Assembly: GCF_004802635.2 (NCBI RefSeq)
Contig: NZ_CP046052.1
Span: forward strand, 1,240,001 to 1,304,000
DNA: 64,000 nt
From: Methylocystis heyeri
Lineage (GTDB): Bacteria > Pseudomonadota > Alphaproteobacteria > Rhizobiales > Beijerinckiaceae
Reading direction: 5' to 3'
Part shown: one piece after another, positions 47,336-56,286 of the stretch
Layout: each line of letters begins with the position of its first letter
Numbering within the stretch: the stretch's first letter is position 1
The notes under the pieces: generated by a model
What the model saw: the letters and a program-made list of their open reading frames with translations, nothing else
Database searches by the model: none
What the model was told of the DNA's origin: nothing
Made by a program: the position numbers and the translations under genes

Positions 47336-49146
47336 TCCGTGACCCCCGATGGACTTTGAGCTGAAGCGGGAGGCGCGGCAGGAAGCTCCTGCCCCGACCT
47401 CGAGACTTGTACGGCTTCGAAAACACGACGATCGTCGCTGTCGATGTTGGCCGGCCGGGCTTTGAGCGGGCGCGCCGGAACGCCGCCGACTTTCCGGCCT
47501 CGCGGAACATCCGCGGTCACGACCGCTCCCGCCGCGACAAGCGCGCCGTCTCCGATCCTCACGTTCTGAATGACGATCGCTCCTGTTCCGATGTGAACGC
47601 TGTGGCCTATCGTCACTCCGCCCGAAAGGCTAACCCCGGGCGCAATATGAACATGCTCGCCGATGAGGCAATCGTGATCGACGATCGCGCCCGTGTTGAC
47701 GATGGAATTCGCCTCGATTCGCACGCCGGTCTGAATAATGGCGCCCGCCATTATCTGCACGCCCTCGCCCAGCACGACGTCCTCGTCGACAATCGCCGTG
47801 GGATGGACGAGAGAAAGAAAGGAGAAACCGCTGGCGGCGAAACGCTCGAAAATAATGCGTCGCAGCGTCAGATTGCCGACCGATCCGATCGCGTTGAGCA
47901 GGTAGAGCGCTTCCTTATCCACCTGCGATAAGATCTCGTCGTCCCCGAGCCAGGGGATCGAATCCGACAGGATGTAAGGCGAGATCGCACGACACACGCA
48001 GCCGCTGGGCGAAAGACCCAGAGCTTTCAAGGTGGCGATCAGTGACCGCGCATGGCCGCCGCCGCCGAGCATGAGAATCTCGCGGTCGAGCTTGCCGCCG
48101 GAAACGGAAACTTCTTTTCGCACTAAGGCGTCCTTGCGATCAGGCGACCTGTTCTCGGCGAACCGGGCTTTGAGATCCACGCTTCCCGTCCCCGTTGCGC
48201 CTTGCGAAACGGAACACAAGAAACGACTGCCACCGCCGCCCAATCGTTCATAGGCGTCGTGATCATGCACGATTCCCGCGACGTAATAGGGCGCACGCAG
48301 GGGCGAGAACTTCGATTTGAACGCCAAAAGCGCATCGTCGGCCGCGGTGGAGCGTCCGCCGCCCAGACACATCAATTTTGCTCCGAGCCCGGAAAAGTGC
48401 TCGAAAGCGGTCTCAAGTATGAGATAGGCCGCGTTCAGCCTCCGCGCCCTCTCCGCGCCGCCCGCCAGATGGTAATGGCAGATCTCGCCGCCGGAGTGGA
48501 GAAAACACCCGACCGCCAGCGGCCCCTCGTCGTCGTAGGCCAGCCAGGCTTTCGCCCAGGGCCTCGCGAGCAAGGCGTCGAAAAAGCCGTCGTCGAAATA
48601 ATAGCTCTTCTCTGCGAGATTGCGGCCGAGACCCGCCTCGTAAAGCTCCCGGAACAAGGGCGCTTCTTCGGCGCCGATACGGCGGATGCCCAGAAGGCGC
48701 GAGGCCTTGCGCACGCAATTGCGCGTGCTGTCCGAGTAATATTTCCACCGCGCCCCCCGCCCCTCCTCCAGATCGACCATGACGGTCCATCGGTTGAAAT
48801 GGAGCATATCGACATGATCTGCGAGCGACGCCGGATTGAGCAGCGGGTGCAGGCGCAGGAACTCCGCAACTGCGCCTGCTTCGCGCTGGCGCTCCTTCCA
48901 GAGAGCCAGGCCGGTCTGCAAGGCCGACGGGGCGAGCGCCAGCGGCCCGCCAAACCCCCAGGAGGTCTGCAAGTCGAAATGGGCGGAGCCGGGAATCGGC
49001 ACGACGGCGGCCCCATGGGCGAAAGCCTCCTCGATCGCGCAATCAAAACCGTGTCTGGCGTGTATCGCGATGAAATCCTCGAGGAAATAGACGTCCCCGA
49101 GAAGTTCGCGAGCGTCGAACCGCCCATGGGTCATCGGCGCATGCAT
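47332..49146 (-). CDS. fusion protein: FemAB/GNAT-like domain plus NeuD/PglD-type sugar O/N-acyltransferase
   Basis: A single 604-residue frame holds two unrelated parts. Residues about 1-315 resemble FemAB/GNAT acyltransferases (YYSDSTRNCVRKASRLLGI, HYHLAGGAERARRLNAAYLI). Residues 355-560 are a PglD/NeuD/LegH acyltransferase with a dinucleotide-like start (LMLGGGGHARSLI) and left-handed beta-helix hexapeptides containing the probable catalytic His491 (IVDHDCLIGEHVHIAPG). The second half fits the acetylation step (LegH) needed before LegG. The first half's role is unknown; it may acylate a second amino group. AAAAGGG before the ATG at 49146 supports this start. No frameshift is visible between the halves. 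Confidence 0.8.
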   Translation of the reverse strand: MHAPMTHGRFDARELLGDVYFLEDFIAIHARHGFDCAIEEAFAHGAAVVPIPGSAHFDLQTSWGFGGPLALAPSALQTGLALWKERQREAGAVAEFLRLHPLLNPASLADHVDMLHFNRWTVMVDLEEGRGARWKYYSDSTRNCVRKASRLLGIRRIGAEEAPLFRELYEAGLGRNLAEKSYYFDDGFFDALLARPWAKAWLAYDDEGPLAVGCFLHSGGEICHYHLAGGAERARRLNAAYLILETAFEHFSGLGAKLMCLGGGRSTAADDALLAFKSKFSPLRAPYYVAGIVHDHDAYERLGGGGSRFLCSVSQGATGTGSVDLKARFAENRSPDRKDALVRKEVSVSGGKLDREILMLGGGGHARSLIATLKALGLSPSGCVCRAISPYILSDSIPWLGDDEILSQVDKEALYLLNAIGSVGNLTLRRIIFERFAASGFSFLSLVHPTAIVDEDVVLGEGVQIMAGAIIQTGVRIEANSIVNTGAIVDHDCLIGEHVHIAPGVSLSGGVTIGHSVHIGTGAIVIQNVRIGDGALVAAGAVVTADVPRGRKVGGVPARPLKARPANIDSDDRRVFEAVQVSRSGQELPAAPPASAQSPSGVTE

Positions 49147-50189
49147 CGCCTCACCCTTTTCGCCAGTTCGAGCATATCCGCCTCGGTATAGCGCTGATCA
49201 ATAGGCAGGCCGACGAGGCGACGCGCGAGATCTTCCGCACGAGGATGAAGGTCATGCCGGCGCCGCGCGTTGGGCCAAAGCGCCGTGGCGAACACGCGCG
49301 CTGCGTGCAGACGGGCCAAAACAGCGGCGCGGTCTTCTACGAGGATCGACAGATTGAAGGGCGTCCCACCTGGGAGGCGCAAGATCTCGACGTGGTCTCC
49401 GAGCGCTTGTTCGAGGGCTTTCCAATTTCGCCAACGGGCGTCGGCATGCGCTTTGGGATCGAGCCACGATAGCCGCCAGAGCCCGGAGTCGCTCACCCGG
49501 TGCGGCGCATCGGGCCACGCCGCTTCGGCTCGCGCCGTAAAGGCCAGCGCGTCAGGCTCGTTCTCGGGAGAACGACAGGCCATCAGCGAACGCGCGGCGA
49601 GCTTCGCTGCGACCGCTTCGATCGCCCAGGGCAGGCGTTTGACGCGAGCGCGTTCTTCCTCGGATACTCTGTGCATCCGAAGTATCGCCCCGTCCCCGAG
49701 ACTCGCGCATTTACGAGGGCCGGAAATGACGGCCGTATTTTCAGCGGTCTCGAATGACAGATGACCAAAGGCCGTCTGCGCGGCGTCGATCACGACAAGC
49801 CCGCTCTCGCCGACCGCCGCAGCGAGACGGGAAACATCTACAGCCGGTTCATGACCGAGAAAGGCCGGCGCGACGACGAGCAGCCGCCCTTTTTCCGAAC
49901 CCACCGCCTGCTCCCAATCAGCCGAGAAGACATCGACGAGCCGCAGCCGCAGGCCGATTTTCTCCAGCAATGCCGGGACCGTTGGGCAGGTGTAGGCCGA
50001 GATCACGGCGCAGTCGAACCGGCCGCTGCGCTCGCAAAGCCAGCGCAGCGCCGCGCGGCCGTGAGAAAAGGCGAGACAGGACTCCGGCAGCGGACTCGGC
50101 TCGGCGAGAAGCGGATCGCAGCCGAGCGGCAGCTCGCCGCCAAAGGCCGGCGCCGTCGTCGCAGATCCAAAACGCGCTAGCGGATTCAC
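49131..50189 (-). CDS. divergent DegT/DnrJ-type aminotransferase-like protein
   Basis: A 352-residue protein with the PLP-fold pattern of sugar aminotransferases but weak motifs: SAYTCPTVPALLEKIGLRLRLVDV, VVIDAAQTAFGH (Asp135) and a candidate PLP lysine at 160 (GPRKCASLGDGA). It follows the bona fide LegC and overlaps the fusion gene. It may install a second amino group that the FemAB-like domain acylates, or it may be a regulator-like or non-catalytic paralogue. Confidence in the family is moderate and in the role low. Confidence 0.6.
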   Translation of the reverse strand: MNPLARFGSATTAPAFGGELPLGCDPLLAEPSPLPESCLAFSHGRAALRWLCERSGRFDCAVISAYTCPTVPALLEKIGLRLRLVDVFSADWEQAVGSEKGRLLVVAPAFLGHEPAVDVSRLAAAVGESGLVVIDAAQTAFGHLSFETAENTAVISGPRKCASLGDGAILRMHRVSEEERARVKRLPWAIEAVAAKLAARSLMACRSPENEPDALAFTARAEAAWPDAPHRVSDSGLWRLSWLDPKAHADARWRNWKALEQALGDHVEILRLPGGTPFNLSILVEDRAAVLARLHAARVFATALWPNARRRHDLHPRAEDLARRLVGLPIDQRYTEADMLELAKRVRRCMRR

Positions 50190-50202
50190 CCTCGCAACTC
50201 CT

Positions 50203-51393
50203 TCACGACGCCAGCTTCGCGCTCGAGGGAATGTTGATGAGGCGCGCCTCGATCGCCTCGGCGACAGGAAGAGCCGCCCTCGGGCAGCTCCGATACATCG
50301 GCAGACGATGCAGCAGCGTCCAGGCCGGACGACACATCAGTCCGGCGTCATTGGCCGCCGCCAGAAGCGTGTCGCGTTCGGATACGCGGTCTTCATCCAG
50401 CATCACCGCGTTCAGCCAATAATTGCTGGTGGCGAAAGCCGGCTCCCGGAACACGGCGAGCCCCTCGCAATCCGCAAAACCGACGAAATAGCGCTCGGCG
50501 AGACGTCGCTTTCGCGCAACCAGATCTTCGAGCCGCGCAAGCTGCGCGCAGCCGAGCGCCGCGTTGATGTTGGGGAGACGATAGTTATAACCGACCTGGT
50601 CGTGATTGAACGCCCATCTGTGCGGCGTCTTGGCCGTCGTCGTCAGATGTTTGACCTGCCGCGCGAGATCTGGATCATTGGTGACGATAGCGCCGCCCCC
50701 GCCCGTGGTGATTATTTTATTGCCGTTGAAGGAAAGCGCCCCGATTCGCCCGAGCGCGCCGCAAGGCCCGCCTTTGTACAGACTCCCGAGCGACTCCGCC
50801 GCGTCCTCGATCACCGGAAGGTCGAAGTCCGCGCCAAGAGCCAGTAGTCCGTCCATGTCCACGGGATGGCCGAACGCATGCATCGGAACGATCGCCGCGA
50901 TGCGCCGGCCGGTTTCGGCATTGATGCAAGAGCCGCAACGGCGGTCCGCGATTTTTGTGAGGTAGTCGCGCAGCGCCGCCGGATCGAGACCCAGCGTGTC
51001 CGCGGCGCTGTCGGCGAAATGCGGAACGGCGCCCGCATGAACCGCTGCATTGGCGGTCGCCACAAAAGTGAGCGCCGGAACGATCACCTCGTCGCCCGGT
51101 CGAACGCCGGATACGATCAGAGCCACATGCAGAGCGGCCGTGCCGTTGACGACGGCTATCCCATGCCGGGCTCCGCAGCGCTGCGCGATTTCGCTTTCGA
51201 AGCGATCGACATATTTGCCGACGGATGACACCCACCCGCTGTCGAGACAGTCCTTCACCAGCTCCCACTCGGCGCCGGAGAACTCGGGCTCATGCAGGGC
51301 GACCGCCGCGTTCCCTCCGCCCGCAATGTCGAGCAGCCGGGCGACGAAGGTCCGCGCCAGATCGCGTATCTCGGTTTTTTTGCCGGCGTTCAC
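50203..51393 (-). CDS. legC: LegC-type NDP-4-keto-sugar aminotransferase
   Basis: A 396-residue DegT/DnrJ/EryC1 aminotransferase. EPEFSGAEWELVKDCLDSGWVSSVGKYV is a LegC-like N-terminus, DLPVIEDAAESLGS carries the PLP-contacting Asp, and Lys226 in FNGNKIITTGGGG is the Schiff-base lysine. It aminates C4 of the LegB product. It lies between legB and the acyltransferase gene in pathway order. Confidence 0.9.
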   Translation of the reverse strand: MNAGKKTEIRDLARTFVARLLDIAGGGNAAVALHEPEFSGAEWELVKDCLDSGWVSSVGKYVDRFESEIAQRCGARHGIAVVNGTAALHVALIVSGVRPGDEVIVPALTFVATANAAVHAGAVPHFADSAADTLGLDPAALRDYLTKIADRRCGSCINAETGRRIAAIVPMHAFGHPVDMDGLLALGADFDLPVIEDAAESLGSLYKGGPCGALGRIGALSFNGNKIITTGGGGAIVTNDPDLARQVKHLTTTAKTPHRWAFNHDQVGYNYRLPNINAALGCAQLARLEDLVARKRRLAERYFVGFADCEGLAVFREPAFATSNYWLNAVMLDEDRVSERDTLLAAANDAGLMCRPAWTLLHRLPMYRSCPRAALPVAEAIEARLINIPSSAKLAS

Positions 51394-51421
51394 GATAGTT
51401 CCGAGCCTCGGTTCAGGCCGT

Positions 51422-52432
51422 TCAGATGTTGTAACGGGCAGTTTTATAGGCGGCGAGGTTTTGAGGATCGCGGAACCACTCGGCGGTTTTCCTCAATCCA
51501 TCGACGAAGCCCTGGCGCCCGGAGTGCTCCGGGCTCCAGCCGAACAGGCTCCTGGCGAGGTCGACGCCGGCGAAAAGACGTTCGACCTCGCTCCCCGAGG
51601 GCCGCAGACGCTCATCGTCGCAAACGATCTCGATCTCAGCGCCCATCACCTTTGCGATGAGCGCGGCCGTTTCGCCGACCGAAATTTCGAACCCGCTGCC
51701 GATATTCGTCACGCGGCCGACTGTCTCGGCGCAACGCGCCGCCGCGATGAAGCCGCGGGCGGTGTCGGTCACAAAGGTGAAATCGCGGGTCGGCGTGAGC
51801 GCGCCGAGCTTGATTCTGCGCTGACCCGAGGCGATCTGGCCGATGATGGTCGGAATGACCGCGCGCGCCGATTGGCGAGGTCCATAGGTATTGAACGGCC
51901 GCAGCACTGCGACGGGCAGACCGAATGACTGGTGAAAAGAAAGTGCGAGCTGGTCTGCCGCGGTCTTGGTGGCCGCATAGGGCGACTGCGCGTTCAGCGG
52001 ATGATCTTCGGTGATCGGAACCTGACGCGCAGTGCCGTAAACTTCGGACGTCGACGTGCACACGATCTTGTCGACGCCGAGATCGCGGGCGGCCTGAAGT
52101 ATGTTGAGCGTTCCCCTGACGTTCGTTTCCACATAGGCGTCGGGCGAATGATAGCTGAACGGTATGGCTATCAATGCGGCGAGATGCATGACGACCTGGC
52201 GTCCTCGCATAGCGTTTCGCACGCCATAGGGATCGCGAATATCCCCAGCGACCACCTCGAATTGTCCTGCGACGTCCGACGCGCATCGATCGAGCCAACC
52301 CCAGGAATTAAAGGAATTGTAAAAGACAAAGGCTTTGACGTCCCAGCCCTCGCGAACCAGCGCCTCGACGAGATGTGATCCGATGAAGCCGTCCGCGCCG
52401 GTGACGAGAACGCTCCGTTTAACCGAGCTCAT
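51422..52432 (-). CDS. legB: LegB-type NAD-dependent sugar 4,6-dehydratase
   Basis: A 336-residue extended SDR protein. The N-terminal VLVTGADGFIGSHLVEALV, the VFYNSFNSWGWLD stretch specific to the LegB group, and SPYAATKTAAD with the catalytic Tyr and Lys are intact. It makes the 4-keto-6-deoxy sugar nucleotide that starts the pathway. The ATG at 52432 is used because AGGAG lies 5 nt upstream; an ATG-like start 24 nt earlier lacks one. Confidence 0.9.
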   Translation of the reverse strand: MSSVKRSVLVTGADGFIGSHLVEALVREGWDVKAFVFYNSFNSWGWLDRCASDVAGQFEVVAGDIRDPYGVRNAMRGRQVVMHLAALIAIPFSYHSPDAYVETNVRGTLNILQAARDLGVDKIVCTSTSEVYGTARQVPITEDHPLNAQSPYAATKTAADQLALSFHQSFGLPVAVLRPFNTYGPRQSARAVIPTIIGQIASGQRRIKLGALTPTRDFTFVTDTARGFIAAARCAETVGRVTNIGSGFEISVGETAALIAKVMGAEIEIVCDDERLRPSGSEVERLFAGVDLARSLFGWSPEHSGRQGFVDGLRKTAEWFRDPQNLAAYKTARYNI

Positions 52433-52527
52433 TTCCGCTCCTGAGTTCTGCCCCAAACCGCATTTCGGCGCCCCTGTTAAACCAGCGTCTCCTCGAAACT
52501 TTGCGTGCTCGGATCGTCGCCGATGCT

Positions 52528-53586
52528 TTATCCGATCACTCCGAGCGCGAACGCCAAATCTTTCGCGAAAGACTTAAGACCCAGGGAACAATATTTCGGG
52601 CCGGAATATGCATTCGATGCCAATAATCTCATTAAGGCCCTCAACCTTTGGATCGGGGTGGCGCAGTCGTACATCTCGGCTCTTCGAAGGAGTTTTTGTG
52701 CTAGAGCGGCGTTGCCCGACGCCGCCGACGCCAGGCGCGCCTTCAGTTTTTCCCTTTTCACCGTTTCCGAAAGCTTCGCGAAGGCCCCGGCGTTGGCCGA
52801 GAGGACTTTTCCGAGCAAGCGGTAGGGTTCGGATTTAACGGACGCGAGCGACGCCCTCACCTTTCCCTTGAGGTTTTCTTCCGCCCACACCGTTCTGGAA
52901 ATAAAGTCCAGCGACGTCATGGACTGGCGGTGACGGCGCCATATAGCGAGAGGTTCGCTGATATAAATCGAATCTCCGAGCGCATTGGCCAATACGCTGA
53001 TCCAATCATCGTGCCCGGTAGGCCTCCGCCCCTCTCCCCAATAGCTGACCGGCCTCGAAGCCGGGTCGATCTCCCTCACCAGGGTCGCTCTGCAGACGAG
53101 CGAAAAACCGACAATGCAGAAGGCGGCAAATCTTCCCGCGCGCGGCATACGGACGTCGCGCCGGAAATTCGGGGCCCGCTGCCCGGTCGGCTCCAGATTT
53201 TCATCGGCGATAAGGGACGTATGCGCCACCAGCATCAATTCGTCGCCAGGAACCCCGGAAATGGCCTGGCTCACACGGGCCAGCTTGTTGGGAAGCCAGA
53301 CATCGTCCTGGTCGCAAAAGGCGATCCACTCGCCGCGACAGAGCCCGGCCGCCTTAAAAAAATTATCGGAATAACCGAGGTTGGCCTCGTTGCGATGCAA
53401 TCGAACCGGAAAAGGCGCGGAAGCCGCAAATTCGCGTAAAATCTCCACCGTCTTGTCGCTGGAGCAATCGTCGCAGACGACCAGCTCCAGAGGAAGGCGC
53501 GTTTGGTGCGCGAGACTTTCCAATTGCTCCCGGAGGAATTTCTCGCCGTTGTAGGTCGCCATGGCGATCGAAATCGAAGTTCTCAT
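52528..53586 (-). CDS. GT2 family glycosyltransferase
   Basis: A 352-residue inverting glycosyltransferase. ISIAMATYNGEKFLREQLESLAHQ, VVCDDCSSDKTVEI and the metal site FCDQDDVWLPNK are complete. The C-terminal 140 residues are basic and variable. A start at 53718 would add 44 residues without domain similarity, so 53586, where the fold begins, is preferred. Donor unknown. Confidence 0.87.
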   Translation of the reverse strand: MRTSISIAMATYNGEKFLREQLESLAHQTRLPLELVVCDDCSSDKTVEILREFAASAPFPVRLHRNEANLGYSDNFFKAAGLCRGEWIAFCDQDDVWLPNKLARVSQAISGVPGDELMLVAHTSLIADENLEPTGQRAPNFRRDVRMPRAGRFAAFCIVGFSLVCRATLVREIDPASRPVSYWGEGRRPTGHDDWISVLANALGDSIYISEPLAIWRRHRQSMTSLDFISRTVWAEENLKGKVRASLASVKSEPYRLLGKVLSANAGAFAKLSETVKREKLKARLASAASGNAALAQKLLRRAEMYDCATPIQRLRALMRLLASNAYSGPKYCSLGLKSFAKDLAFALGVIG

Positions 53587-53767
53587 GTCGCCTGTGCGCA
53601 GCTCCTCGTCGCCACGACGACCGGGAACCGTGTCGGCGGCGGCGAAGGGTCGACCTCGCTTGTCGGCCTCGCTGGCCCAGCGCGACGCATTGGTCTCAGC
53701 TTGTGTTTCTATGCGCATAAATCCTGCACCGGCGAGCGCGGGCCGGCCCCGATGGCGGACAAATCGA

Positions 53768-55252
53768 TCATTTCGACTGCGCCCATCGCTCGGCCCACCG
53801 AAGGTCGATAAACAGTCTCTTGGCCGCGCCGGCGGCCAGGTCGTGGATCTGAGCCGGGGCGCTGCGCCACGCCCAGGCCAGCGACGCCGTCAGCAAGGTT
53901 ACGGAAGCGGCCCACCAGCTCGCGGAGCCGACAGTCAGGCCAACCGCGATGGACAATGCGCCGAGAAGCAGCGCCGCGGGAATCCTGAGCATGGCGGCCC
54001 CGCTCGGCAAAGCTCCCGCGAACCACATCAGCAACGCCCAATCTCCGAAGGTGCGCAGGGCGAAGGCCACTGCCGCTCCCGGAATGCCCCATAGGCGCAA
54101 CCCGAGAAACAGCACGGCCAAATATGGAAGGAGTTCGACCAGGTGGCATTTCGCAGTCAGGTCCGGGCGACCCGCGGCCTGAAGCTGCGTATAAGGCACA
54201 TAGGCCAATCCGTTTATCCAATATGCGAGCAGCAGGATGAGAGCCGTCACATAGGCGTTCGAAGCGAATTCGGGGCCGATCCACAGCCTGAAAAACGGTT
54301 CGACCACGAGAAGGGCGAAAATCATCGCGGGCGTTGTGACCGCCGCCAGCGCGCGAGTGGACAACGTCGCCAGTTGCCGGCTTTCGACAATGCTGTCGGC
54401 GGCGAAGCGCGGGAACAGAGCCTGCGTCAAGGCTGACGGCAGGAGAGTCGCTCGCTCCGCGAGCTGGAACGGCACTACATAGTAAGTGACGGCGCTCGCG
54501 CTCATCATGGAGCCGATGACGAAGCGGTCGAGAACCACCAGCAACGGGGAGACGAGCGACGTAACCGTCACCCAGCCGCCGAACACGAACAGACTTTTTG
54601 CGTCGTCGCGCGAAAACGCCGCCGCACTATCGCCGAGCACGTGAATTCTGCACCGCCAGAAGAGGAGGATGCATAAAAACAGCCTTGTGAGGATGACCGA
54701 CGCCAGCAGCCAGGTCAGATCCGGGCCGTGCTTCCATGCGACGAGCAGCGGCAAGAGCTGCGCCAGCACGGCGGTTGCAACCGCAATTATGTTCAATTCC
54801 AGAAATTTTTCATACCCCTGAAGCGCGCCCCCGAAAACGACCGAAAGCGTCATAAGGGGAACCGACAACATCAGCCAGGGAAGAGCTGGCCCGAGCTCCG
54901 CCTTGAGGCCGGCGTCCATGCTGATCCCCTGGCCCAAAAAATAGTTCGAAACCGGCCAGAGCAGAAGGCCGCCCATGGCGCCCAGCGCGCCATTCATCGC
55001 AACTGCGGTCCAGAAGACCGACGCTGCGCGCTCCGGCGAAGAACCGCCGATCGCGGCGAGCCGCTGCGCGGTCGCGCGGCCGAGTCCGAAGTTGAACACG
55101 CTGAAGTAGCCGAGGAGCGACCAGACGAGCGCCAAAACTCCGTATCGGGCGTCGCCGACAAGGCGAATATAGACGGGGACCGTCAGAAGCGACACGCCTA
55201 TCGGCAGCAGGGATCCCAGCAGGTTGTAGCCGGTGTGTTTGCGGATGCTCAC
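53768..55252 (-). CDS. wzx: Wzx-type polysaccharide flippase (MOP/MATE family)
   Basis: A membrane protein of about 494 residues with some 12-14 helices, belonging to the oligosaccharide flippase family that moves undecaprenyl-linked repeat units across the inner membrane. NLLGSLLPIGVSLLTVPVYIRLVGDARYGVLALVW is a typical start, and FGLGRATAQRLAAI follows. A GTG at 55252 with GGAGG-type sites upstream is the likely start; the frame stays open to 55396 without similarity. Confidence 0.83.
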   Translation of the reverse strand: MSIRKHTGYNLLGSLLPIGVSLLTVPVYIRLVGDARYGVLALVWSLLGYFSVFNFGLGRATAQRLAAIGGSSPERAASVFWTAVAMNGALGAMGGLLLWPVSNYFLGQGISMDAGLKAELGPALPWLMLSVPLMTLSVVFGGALQGYEKFLELNIIAVATAVLAQLLPLLVAWKHGPDLTWLLASVILTRLFLCILLFWRCRIHVLGDSAAAFSRDDAKSLFVFGGWVTVTSLVSPLLVVLDRFVIGSMMSASAVTYYVVPFQLAERATLLPSALTQALFPRFAADSIVESRQLATLSTRALAAVTTPAMIFALLVVEPFFRLWIGPEFASNAYVTALILLLAYWINGLAYVPYTQLQAAGRPDLTAKCHLVELLPYLAVLFLGLRLWGIPGAAVAFALRTFGDWALLMWFAGALPSGAAMLRIPAALLLGALSIAVGLTVGSASWWAASVTLLTASLAWAWRSAPAQIHDLAAGAAKRLFIDLRWAERWAQSK

Positions 55253-55414
55253 AGGTCTGCCGATCTCCTCCTGATCCCGCCTAGTCAAAGACGAAGACCC
55301 GCCTCTTCGGGACGGAGCATATATTTCACATCGTAAAGGATATGCGCATCCTTTCCCAGAGCCGGGAATTCCGGCGCGCCCAAGGATCGAAAGCACGACC
55401 TCTCGACCATCCGC

Positions 55415-56260
55415 CTAACATTTCTCTCCTACCGCGCACCAGAATGGTTCGCTGTCGGAGAAGATGATGTTCTTCAATCCCGCCGCCCGCATCATGCCGC
55501 CGATCTCCTCGCGGGTGAACCGTTGTTCGAGCGGCGTGCCGAACCGGTCCCGGGCGTCGGTGCGCATGGTGTAGAAACTGAGCCCCCGATAGCCGTAAAG
55601 CGGCCAGTGCCGCATATCCCAACCGAGCAGTTCTCCAAGCCGCGCCATTCGCGCAAGCGGCCAGTAGAGCGCAAAAGCGATGAGATCGGTGACGAGATGC
55701 TTGAGCCGAGGCGGCAGCGCGCTGATGCAGCCCCTCAGTATTTCGCTGAGGCGCCATAGCGCTCTGAACCAGGCGGGCCGATTGTCGAACCGGTAGTAGA
55801 GATAGACGAGAAAGGGCGCGCCCGGCTTCAGCAGCCTGACGCAGGCGCCCATAGCGGCCTGCGTATCAGGGATGTGATGCAGAACTCCAAGCGAATAGCC
55901 GAAATCCTGACTGCTTTCCTCGATCGGAACAGCGTCTGCACTCGCCTGCGTGAATCTGACATTCTCACTTCCCGCGAGATTGCGTCTCGCTACCGCCAGG
56001 GCTTCGCTGCTGGGGTCGATGCAGTTGAGCAGCCCGACGCGCGGCGAAACCAGTTCGGCCCAGCGGCCGGACCCACAGCCCATATCGAAGCCCTCCGCCA
56101 TCGGCGGCAGGCTATTCCACGGAAAAATACGAAAATAACGCTCGAACAGCAGCGCGCGCTCTGCGTCGCCCAAATCAGACTGGTCGTAGCGGGACCATTC
56201 GTCGCCGAAGCTGGCGACGGTCGCAGCATCCAGATTTGAATTGGACCCGGGGCTCTGCAT
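55415..56260 (-). CDS. class I SAM-dependent methyltransferase
   Basis: A 281-residue methyltransferase with the SAM-binding motif FDMGCGSGRW (about 58-67), a DPSSEAL acidic loop and a YSLGVLHHIPD motif. The C-terminal half has hydrophobic stretches that could form a substrate lid. Within the locus it could methylate a sugar or a lipid-linked precursor; the substrate is unknown. Confidence 0.85.
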   Translation of the reverse strand: MQSPGSNSNLDAATVASFGDEWSRYDQSDLGDAERALLFERYFRIFPWNSLPPMAEGFDMGCGSGRWAELVSPRVGLLNCIDPSSEALAVARRNLAGSENVRFTQASADAVPIEESSQDFGYSLGVLHHIPDTQAAMGACVRLLKPGAPFLVYLYYRFDNRPAWFRALWRLSEILRGCISALPPRLKHLVTDLIAFALYWPLARMARLGELLGWDMRHWPLYGYRGLSFYTMRTDARDRFGTPLEQRFTREEIGGMMRAAGLKNIIFSDSEPFWCAVGEKC

Positions 56261-56286
56261 CGGCCGGCCTTTCTCGATTATGCGCT

